Positions 44,000 to 53,012 of a DNA stretch of 64,000 nt are shown in pieces. The translations under genes were made by a program, and so were the position numbers. The stretch lies in the NCBI GenBank assembly GCA_047967505.1, contig CM106540.1; one strand, 5' to 3'. Below the pieces are notes generated by a model. It did not search any database. It was not told the DNA's origin and worked only from the letters and a program-made list of their open reading frames with translations. This DNA comes from Dipteris shenzhenensis (Eukaryota; Polypodiophyta; Polypodiopsida; Gleicheniales). Every line of letters starts with the position of its first letter. Position 1 is the first letter of the stretch.

Positions 44000-46036
44000 T
44001 TTTTTCCCAAGAAAGAGACTTCTATTAAGTAAGAGAAAAAACCTGCGAGAGCAAGCTCAAAGCGGAATACATCATGAAATCATGAGGATAAATAAAAAAC
44101 CCCCTCAGAGTGAAATGGAAAACAACCAAGGCTGAGGCTGAAAGTGCCACCTCAACCCTGTAGTAGTCTCAGAGAAGAAAGGAGAATCCTTCCATTCCCA
44201 AAAGAAAGAAGCCCTCCTAGCTGAGGCTGCACGGGAGTCTCCCTGCATACCCATCCATACGGTCATCAAAGTATGTACGGTGTCTGTCCAGATACTAGCC
44301 AATGTGTGCGAGGGATGAACCTGAGTACCCTCCAAAGCCTCTGTGCATCTGGCTCTCCAGATATGCCAGGATGCTATGCTCGCTAGAATCTCCCAAGAAG
44401 TATCCATAGAGGCATGTACAGCTATAAAAAGGAGGTGTGGTACCACATCCAACGAACAGGACTCAGTTCGTTGACGTCGAACCGAAATGGCCTGAGAGGA
44501 GTCAAATCTCTCATAGAATACTTGAGGCCCTGTAAGAGAAAGCCAAGCCACTGAGCCCCATGTCATAAAAAATGGGGAGTGGGCAAAGTGACTGAAAATC
44601 CTGGCTACCCCCATCCAAATCATCCTCGCTGTCTGCAATCCCATAAGCAATGCTGAATAGTCTCCGAAGCAGCGAGGGCAAGTTGGGTCGGCTCCAAACT
44701 TGGACCTCCAAAGGTTCACTGCAATCCCACCCTGGATAGAAAGCCAAAAGAAGATAGTGATCTTTCTATTCCTGTGGGATTTCTAGAGTCTCCTCCAGAA
44801 ACACCTCTGCAGATCCGCAGTGATATCAAATGTCTTCCAATGAGGAACTCTGGAAGGTCTCCAACCTCTACTACTGAGCTGATGTCTTCTGGCATTACTG
44901 ACCGTGTAACGAAAGAAGGGGATGCTCTTCTCTCGATGCCCTGCGTCAATCCACTCCCACTCTCCGGGGTCCCACTGCAAATACCTGATGGCAACTCCCC
45001 CATAGAGACAGAGTCTCCAAGACCCGGTGCAGAGTAGCCGGAGGTCTGGTCTAGGAACCACTCTGAATGTGATCCCTGCACCAAAAGACCTACAACCCTG
45101 ATAGGCTGAAAAGCAGACTCAAGCAAGATGTCCTCTATGGACCTGAGCAATCTGCCACCATCCTGGACACTAAAAACTAAAGCATCCTCCTGTGCATCTC
45201 GAAAGGCCAAAACCTGAAGCGGAACACCGCCTTAAGTGGAGGAAGTGAGTGGCATATCATCTGTGTCTACCCAAACCTCTGGAAGGGCTGCCTCAATCTG
45301 CAAGATCCTCCCTGCACTTCCTCTGAGATGTCCTGTCAACCTTGATCTGGTCTCCTCTGGAAGCCTGTAGAAAGCTTTCCAAGACCCCATAGATGATGCA
45401 GGTCCCCTCTCCCACTTGGACCACTGCATGTAGAGCGAGGCACCCAGTGGTCTACCATGATCATCTAAAATACTGTCATTCCACATGATGGGTTTCCTAT
45501 CAATCTCTTCCCGAGAGGAAGGAGGAATCCTCTGAAGAGTGCTTCTGAAACTGGCCCAAGCTTTCAGAATGGCAACCATGAGAGGGGACGAAGGTGATCT
45601 GAGGTGTGCTGTGGTGAAGATCCACCTAACACTGCTCATCCAGTCTCCTCCTGAAGAAGGTGTGCACCTCCGTATGCTGCTAATAGGAAAGTCCTTCCAC
45701 GGTTCCTGCCCTGGCATAAGTCCCCGCACCACCATCTTGCACAGTAAAGCTTTGCAGTGTAAATCTGGATCAATAATATTGAGACCCCCTTTCTGTGTAG
45801 GGAGGATGAGGGTCTCCCAAGCCACCCTGGCTAAGGCATCTGCTGTGCCATCAAGCCCACTCCAAAGAAAGTTTCTAATCGGTCTTCTGAGCTAAAGGAT
45901 GCAGTTCCTAGAACGGCACCAGCATGAACAAACAAACCAGGCCGTGGCCAAGAGGACCTGGTTGACCACCACAACTCTAGAGGCAAGATCCAACTTTGTT
46001 GAGCTTCAAAAAAGAAGCTTCCTCCTGATGCTCTCC
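44000..46036 (-). mobile_element. LINE-A copy A7, 5'-truncated, inserted in B5
   Basis: Minus-strand LINE-A 3' part. Its A tail shows as T on plus (run 43996-44005) and its 5' truncation is at 46036. An 18-bp near-duplication, AAAAATCTGAACGATTTT (43982-43999) and AAAAATCCGTACGATTTT (46037-46054), flanks it; because the host is repetitive this could be partly coincidental. Confidence 0.85.
44105..46036 (-). pseudogene. LINE-A ORF2 C-terminal half (A7, broken)
   Basis: Post-RT frame 45825-45232 (ETLILPTQKGGLNIIDPDL, WIFTTAHLRSPSSP, SREEIDRKPIMWND), then 45210-44716 and 44719-44105. It shows the WDPGEWEW motif near 44975 and a zinc motif CPRC...HCLWDC split by a shift near 44670-44630. The C-terminus ends with LRWHFQPQPWLFSISL at about 44105. 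It is close to A3 in sequence. Confidence 0.85.
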
Positions 46037-46158
46037 AAAAATCCGTACGATTTTGTCCGTACAGCCAGGAAAAATCCGTACAGCTTTGTAGCTACTGTGC
46101 TTTCCTCGTTGTAAAGCATTGCTACTTCCAAGCCTTTTCCTTAACTCGAATCGCGGAT

Positions 46159-47374
46159 TATTCCTATGAGAAAACCTTTCACAAAGACAAGTCGGTTTCC
46201 AACAAGAAACAAAAATAGGCGATGGATTCAGATGATTCCCTTCATGACTTTGCTGAGGCTCAGCTTGTTTATGAGGTTATGCATGAAGGGTTTGAAGACA
46301 CCCGTAAAGGTTGGAAAGATCCACTTTCCACCACTGGCATTATGGTGGAAGTGGATGATATATTTGATCCAGTTAAGGAGTATGCAAAGCATGCAATTAT
46401 AATTTTCTTCCCAAGACGAATGCCTGCTGCAGCAGATGTTGGGAATTGGTTGACTCGATGATTCTTATGTCAAAAAAGTTCATTATGCAGCAAGGGGCTT
46501 TTTTGAGATCATCATGGCTGATGAGGAGCACGATCAGGTTTTGCTGCAGCACTCTCCTCTCTTCTATGGCCAGTAGATGGTCCATGTTCTACCCTGGTCT
46601 CCCACCCGGGATTATGAGGCATTGATTCGGCATCGTTGCCCTGTTTGGGTAGAAGTTGTGGATTTTCCTCAATGCTTGTCTTCTCTTCTACCTAAAATTG
46701 CAGCTTCCCTCGGTAAGGTGGTATGTCTACCGCGACCCAATGGAAATTCGAATCGCTTCTGCATTTTGTGGGATACGGATCATCCCACTCCAGCTTCGTA
46801 TTTGGTTACTCTGAATAACGTTTCCATGGGGAGTGCCTTTTACAAGCTCAAGTGGGGATGTTTGCAGGTGCTTGCTTTGAATGCAAGCAATTTGGGCACA
46901 TGGCTTCACAATGCCCTTCCCGAGCTCCACGGATGCCAGTGCAAGCTGAAATGGTTCAGCCTTTGAATAAGAATGCAAATGCCTCTTTTGTGGTAAAAAA
47001 CAAAGGGGTCAAATAGTTTTTCTCTGTTCAAGACAGACAAAGCCCCGGCTGTCTCAAATGGTAATGCTTCTTTTCCTGTGCCTTTGTCCTCTCCACCTCA
47101 GGGGAAGGGGGAAAATTTTTTGATTGATGGATGGTAAACTCCTCGCAAAGTGATCTCCCCTAGGCGACCTTTGCCTTCTCGGACTTGGAGTGGTGCATCC
47201 TCTCATGGAAAAACACCTGCTGAAAACTCTGGTGTTGGCTTGACCTACGCTAGTGTGACTGCAAATCGGACCTTGTTTCGTGAAGAAGAAGTTGCTGTAC
47301 TTTTGTCCTCTCCTCACGCTGATGCTTCATTTCAGGACAGAGGCCCGGACATTGAGGTGGAAATGCAGACATAG
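46159..47374 (+). pseudogene. LINE-B ORF1 (B5)
   Basis: This is colinear with B3 ORF1. The ATG used in B3 is lost here (ATGACG has become ATCGCG). The next in-frame ATG at 46222 (MDSDDSLHDFAEAQ) follows a TAG. The TAG-ATG pair after FYGQ (46574-46579) is shared with B3. The zinc knuckle CFECKQFGHMAS... is readable at 46875-46920 in a shifted frame. The ORF1 end is cleaner than in B3: DIEVEMQT stop at 47372-47374, 44 nt before ORF2. Confidence 0.82.
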
Positions 47375-47418
47375 ACAGCCCGTTAGTTGCTGTACATACC
47401 TGTCCCATAACTGTAAAT

Positions 47419-49990
47419 ATGCTTGATCATCTGAAGTGTGTTACTCTCAATGTACATGGAATGTGTGATGATCGCAAATGGAAACTGGTCTGGATGTATA
47501 TCAAGCAATTGCAGCCTGATATAGTTGCTTTGCAAGAGCATAATCAGCATATGTATGCTGGTCAAATAGGCCATTTTGCTGGTTATGATATCTTCTATGC
47601 TGGAGAGCACTCCTTTTCTGGTGTGGCTTTCGTGGTAATGCACGACCTTCAACTTGTGGTGGCTCTCAATGATCGCCTAGTAGATGGATTATTGTTCAAT
47701 GCCTTGTTCAGGGGAAAATTTTTGAATTTGCATCGGTTTATGCCCCCCAGTCTTCTCGTGATAGAGCTTTGATCTGGGCTGCCATGCATACTTATCCATG
47801 GCCACAACATGCCTTCATTTGTGGTGACTTTAATAATGCCCCTCAATCGGGTGACGACACCTCAAGCCACACTCATATGTTGGCTTCTGAAACACAGGCA
47901 TGGTCTAATTTTTTGCTTCAATTGCGCCTGGTTGATCTCCGGAAGGAATTACAGCCCATGCTTCCGGGTTATACCTTTCAGCATAATGCTCAATCTTGTT
48001 ATCGGGCATGCTTGGACAGATGGTATCAGATTGATGATCCACAGCATTGTGATGCCTTTACTTGTCAAATTTGGGTTGATCATGCTTTCACACATTCGGA
48101 TCATGCTCCTCTTTGGTTGAGGCTTTCCTTACATGAATTTCCCATTGACAGATTGCCTTGCCGAAGGCATTTGCTGATTAATAATAGTTATATGGAGCAT
48201 GTTGACTTTAAAGCCTTGGTCTCTGATGCTATTCAGTGTTTCTCTCGTCAGATACGCATTGATTTGGATTATGCCTGGTAGGCTTTTGTTGCTCGGATGC
48301 AAGCAATTATTCAAGATTATGGCAAATCCTATATGCAAGCCACAAGGGAGACTGTAGCGCATGCCAAATTTACTTGTCAGAGTTTGACTGAGCTTGCTCA
48401 TCTTCGCCCTTTGTCTTCAAAGGAAAGCATGCTCTTATGTTAGGGTCAATTCTCTCTTCAATCCAATGATCGCAAAAAGCTTGCTAAATGGGAAACTCGA
48501 TCCCGACAACGGACATTTTTGGATAAAGGCTGCTCTTACAAGCAATTTTTAAGGAGTTTACACTACAAAAGACAGGCTGCCAATATCTGTTGGATCCGGA
48601 TGCCTCATGGTTCTTGGTCAACATCTCGTTCAGAGCTTGCTGATTTATGTGTGCATGTGTGCAACACTTCTCCACTCATTTTGGGCATCTGGATACTCTT
48701 TCTCCTTGGGTCGTGTCTGCACGTCAACTTCTTTTGCAGCATATTCATCCAATTCTGTCTTATGCTCACAGGCTTTGGAACTTGAACATCCCTTCACTGA
48801 AAGGGAATTTTCTGATGCACTGAGATCCTGTGGCAGATGGAAATCTCTAGGATGGGATGGTCTCACTATTGAATTTTTTCTTGCATTCTGGGATCTTCTT
48901 AAATTCACCTTGTTGCAAATGGTAAATACAGCATGGCAAAATCAGCAGATGCCCGTGTCATGGAAAAAGGGTCTTTCCAAGCTGATTCCAAAAAAGCAGC
49001 GATGTGATTCACTTGGTGATTGGAGGCCAATCACGCTCATGCCAGTCATTTACAAGATCATTGCCAAAATGGTGGTTGATCGGATTAAAGGTTATTTGCA
49101 TGATGGGTTGCATCCCTCCCAATATGGCTTTGTTCCACATCGCCATATCATAGATAACATTGCCAATGCTTATATTGGGATTGAATATGCCAAATACACA
49201 CAGCAGGATGTTCTACTCTTGAAGGTAGATATTGCAAAAGCCTTTGACACAGTTCAATGGGATTTCATCTCGCAAACTATGCGAGCTTTTGGGGTTTGGA
49301 CCAAAAATGCAGCAGGTTATTTACTGGCTTTACAAAGATAGCAATGCAGCTTGCATTATTTCTGGGGATATCTCTAATGAGTGGACTCTTCGTTGTTCGG
49401 TCTACCAGGGATGCCCTCTCAGTGCTTTACTGTATGCCATTGCTACTCATCCTATGCTGCAATATATTGATCATCTTGTGGCTACAGGATCACTTCATGG
49501 CTTGGAATTGGATGCTAATTGCAGCATGGTTGCTCAAGCTTATGCTGGTGATTCTTTCTTTACCTTGAAGAATACGCCCCATGATCTTGGTGCCTTGATG
49601 CAGGCCCTCTCTGTTTATGGTTTGGCAGCTGGTCTTCATGTTAATTTTCAGAAGTCTATGCTACTCCCTTTGCATTCCAAAGACTGGCATAGTCTATTAT
49701 GGCCCGGGGATATCATTTCACCCACTCAGTTTGTTCGTCATCTTGGTTACCCTTTGGGGTGGGAACTCACTTTGGGTTTTGGCTAAGCTTCTTGGCTAAG
49801 CTTCGAAAAAAGCTCGAGTATTGGAAACTGGCAACCTGGCCTTCGCACATTCATCTTCGAATAGTGCAGTCCATCCTTGTGGCATATATTCAATTTTACT
49901 TGCCATTGATCATGTTCACTAAGGCAGATCTTACATCTTTCATGTCTGTCTTTATGGAACTCTTCTGGTGATCCAAACATGGCAGAAAAC
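47419..49990 (+). pseudogene. LINE-B ORF2: endonuclease and RT (B5, broken)
   Basis: Endonuclease: CVTLNVHGMCD, ALQEHNQH, FICGDFNNAPQSGDD, and HSDHAPLWLR, so the C-terminal SDH box is intact (47419-48281 in two frames). The linker (48290-48600) has TAG stops. RT: SWKKGLSKLIPKKQ, WRPITLMPVIYKIIA and KVDIAKAFDTVQWDF. The catalytic box is mutated: YAGDSFF instead of YADDSFF (about 49540-49560). Frame slips occur near 49290 and 49775. Confidence 0.86.
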
Positions 49991-50010
49991 GTCTCAGGCT
50001 GCTTTCGATG

Positions 50011-50360
50011 CAACTACAAGAATGTAATGTGACAATAATTTAGAGTGTGGAAATTGCAAATCAATTGCTGATTTCATACATGCCTTGTTTGGTAATACAT
50101 GAACAAGTCTAAATATTTTAGACTATTTATAATGTGACAAAATCCTTCAAATCTTTGAAATAGTCGTCATATGGTTGGAAAGTAGTTGTTGGGCATGAGA
50201 GAACTGTCACATACATGTAAGTTTTGCTAGCTACTACACTAATGTGTGTGAAATACCAACATTCGTGCATAGAGCATGATGTCACAAATGATCATAGTGC
50301 AGATAGATGCTTACTCAAGAGAAAGCAGGACGTATTTGCCAGTAGTTGGCAGCCCTATAG
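50011..50360. other. AT-rich unassigned stretch
   Basis: No coding, repeat or LTR signal is recognised between B5 and A8. Confidence 0.4.
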
Positions 50361-50690
50361 AGAGAAGAGCAGAAAAGGCTGATTGATGCTTGGATTCAAG
50401 AGTGCCTTACTACAGCAAGGGCTCATTTGTAGATATTGCTTGATCGGAGAGCAGAGTATATCTTTCATGCCCAGGAGTCATTCTGGGCACAGATGGGGAG
50501 TGGAGTCAATAAACACTTCTTTTCTACTCTTGGCCCTAGAAGTAGTAGTAGTAGTAGTAGAGAGAGTGTTTTGGAGCTCATTGACTAAGACAAGATTTTG
50601 CAGACAGATCCAGGTGCCGAACTGCACATAGCTTCATATTATTATGCCTCCCTTCTCACAAAAGATCTGAAGGTGCATGGTGGAGAGGGA
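50361..50690 (+). pseudogene. LINE-A ORF2 linker fragment (A8) with (AGT)n expansion
   Basis: The plus strand encodes the EN-RT linker: LIDAWIQECLTTARAHL, AEYIFHAQESFWAQMG and VNKHFFSTLGPR, as in A2. In the middle the codons for SRE are preceded by AGT x about 7 (50541-50560), giving extra Ser residues absent from A2. It ends in a GA run. Confidence 0.8.
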
Positions 50691-50706
50691 GAGAGAGAGA
50701 GAGAGG
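50681..50706 (+). repeat. (GA)n microsatellite
   Basis: A run of GA dinucleotides at the end of A8, next to a LINE-D 3' end on the other strand. Confidence 0.9.
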
Positions 50707-50734
50707 GTAGGCTAGGGAGAGAGATAACGATACT

Positions 50735-50850
50735 CAAAGAAAAAGAAAGAAAGTCTATTAACGTCCACTGGAGACCAAAAGGTCTATGGGACAGTAAGAA
50801 ACCCTCTAGTACATCTGCTTTAGGGAGGGCATTGGACTACTGATCATTGG
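50735..50850 (-). mobile_element. LINE-D 3' end D4
   Basis: The minus strand ends with CCCATAGACC-TTTT-GGTCT (hairpin arms 50785-50772), TTAATAGAC and CTTTCTTTCTTTTTCTTTG. It matches the last 80 or so bases of D1, including the hairpin. Only the 3' UTR is left. Confidence 0.7.
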
Positions 50851-50859
50851 GAGGTTGTC

Positions 50860-51715
50860 ATTGGCAGATTTGTAGGGAAGATACCTGGCTGTCCTTTCTC
50901 TACTGCCCTGATACTTGACTGGAAACAAGTACTTTCTAAGGTCAAATGGGCTCCTGATAATTGCTCGGGGACAAACTCAATGAGCCATAAGCACAAGTCC
51001 TCATGTTGACACACATGGATGCTAGCATACAAGTCCATGGCTGTTGTTGGCGGAAAAAAGTATGTGGCATAGTCGCCTTCCTTGCAAGCACATGATATCT
51101 TATATTGAGGACATTAAGTCCACCATGCATCCTAGGGGAGCACACCATTTCCATCTTCATCAGTCTCAATGCTTTCATAGCAGTTTTTGTCCTCCATAAC
51201 ATCTCCATAGCTTGAGACATAAAGGCTGAGATATCCCTGGAGGACCAATGCAGCAAAGACAAATAGAACTGGACATAGGACATTACAATTGACTGTACTA
51301 TTCTGACATGAAGAGGCCAAGTAGAAATCTTCCAGTATTCTAGTTTATGTTGAAGTCTTTGGAAGATCCATTTTAGCCGCTGCTTCCCGGTGATATGCCA
51401 TCCTATGGGATATCCCAAATGCCTGACTACATCTTTGGAATGCACCACCTGACTTGGCCAAAGAATGGAATGCCAATCACATTGTTTCAGGGGAAGTAAT
51501 TTAGATTTGTCAAAATTGACATGCAATCCCACTGCCAAGCCATACAATGAAAGAGTGGTCATAAGCATGTGAGCTTCCCAGGGAGAATTCTGTGGCATAA
51601 AGAAGGAATCATCAGCATATGCTTGTGCTAAAAAAGATGCGGCCCCAGGGATTTTAAGACCAGTCATCTATTCTGTGTTTGTAAGATGAATAAGATACAT
51701 CAAAAGGGGATGGGT
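50860..51715 (-). pseudogene. Divergent LINE-B RT fragment (B6)
   Basis: The frame 51667-50942 (241 codons) starts in the RT palm with LAQAYADDSFFMPQNSPWE. It continues SLYGLAVGLHVNFDKSKLLP, VVRHLGYPIGWHITGKQRLK, LEYWKISTWPLHVRIVQS and MHGGLNVLNIRYHVLARK. It is clearly related to LINE-B but diverged, so a separate subfamily. YADD is intact. A short shift breaks it near 51250. Upstream (to the right) is a CA repeat. Confidence 0.85.
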
Positions 51716-51780
51716 CACACACACACACATACACATGCACGCCCGCGTGCACACATGCACATACAAGCACAAAACATGTA
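51716..51780. repeat. (CA)n microsatellite at the 5' side of B6
   Basis: CACACACACACACATACACATG and related text, equal to TG on the strand of B6. The truncated 5' end of B6 touches it, as with the other LINE-B copies. Confidence 0.9.
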
Positions 51781-52440
51781 CTTAAGAAAAGGTTCTCACA
51801 TACCCAATTGAAATCCAGCTTGACAAAACAAAGAGATGGTCAAGTGAATGCGATTAAACTTGTTTTCTGCCATGACTTGTTTTCTGCCATGCAGGAGGGA
51901 TGGGACTTGCTAAAAAGACCAATGATTCAGTTTTTAATACAACTCAACTCTCAAGCAGCCTCAATAATTTGGCAGCCATAAAGGTGATTTTAATAATAAT
52001 CATGTAGTATGTAGTGAATGTTATGATGTTACTAAACTTCTAATTCAAACAACCATTCAAGCTTTTGGCTCCAGGTTTAACAAATCAAACTATGGGCCAT
52101 TCTATGGTTTCAAATTGAAGACCACATGATCAAGAGGTTGAGAGGGGCAGATGGGTCCCAAGAGAGGAAAGGATATGCAAAATCTGCCCTACAGGGGTAG
52201 TAGAAGATGAGCAACACACATGCTCTTGAAATGCCGAGCATATGCACACATCAGAGAAAAGTATAATGGCAGCACGGGTAGCCTGAAAAATCTACTGGAA
52301 CAGCAAGCCCAAAATCTTAGAAGATACCTAAAATGAGTCTTGGAGCACTGCAGCAAAGTCCTCGGGCTAGCACACAAACTAGCCCAGCAAATACTCACAA
52401 CATAGAAAGCTTTAGAGTGATTTCTTTCACTAGATGTAAT
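51781..52440. other. Unassigned AT-rich region upstream of A9
   Basis: No family recognised. A short direct repeat CTTGTTTTCTGCCATG occurs twice near 51860-51895. The region may hold flanking host DNA. Confidence 0.4.
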
Positions 52441-52519
52441 TAACCACTACTTAGTCTAATAATGGTCACCAGTGCTCCTGCGAGCCCTCCTCCCCCTCTC
52501 CATAGCCTCTACCTCCCTA

Positions 52520-52945
52520 CCTTCCTCCGCCTCACCTTACGCCCTCGCCTCGCGCCCTTGGCCCTCGCCCTCGCCCCTCGCCCTCGCCTTGCGCCCCTCG
52601 CCCTCGCGTCGTGCCTTGCGCCCCTCCCCATGCGCCCCTCGCCCCTCGCCACCACGCCCTCGCCTCCGCCCTCCACCCTTCGCCCCCGCCCGCCGCCCTT
52701 GCCCTTCGCCCTCGCCTTCGACCTCCGCCCTCGCCTCCGACCTCCGCCCTCCGCCCTCCACCTTCCGCCCTCCGCCCTCGCCTTCGACCTCCGCCCTCCG
52801 CCCTCGCCCTCGCCACGCCCTCGCCTCGCCCCCCCGCCCTATACCCGCCGCCTTGCCTCACCCCGCCATCGCCTCCTCTTCTTCCGCCCTGCCTCGCCTC
52901 GCCTCGCCTTATCCTCCTCCGTCACACCCAGGCTCCATCCCTCAT
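52520..52945 (+). repeat. C-rich 5' UTR tandem array of A9
   Basis: Degenerate repeats of CGCCCTCGCC/TCCGCCCTCG type on the sense strand, without similarity to the A5 or A6 arrays beyond being C-rich. It ends about 70 bp before the ORF1 ATG. Confidence 0.88.
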
Positions 52946-53012
52946 CTAACTCCCCCCCCTTTTTGGTGGCATCCTCTTCCTCATCGGAGGTCTCGCAGTT
53001 TGTCTTGGCGGT

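Larger units (their letters stand above)
43740..50010 (+). mobile_element. LINE-B copy B5, 5' complete, 3' lost, split by A7
   Basis: 5' UTR (43740-43999), interrupted by A7 (44000-46036), then the rest of the 5' UTR, ORF1 and ORF2 to the post-RT region. LINE-B similarity is lost at about 50010. The 5' UTR has repeats of TCCGTACGATTTTGTCCGTA. Confidence 0.86.
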
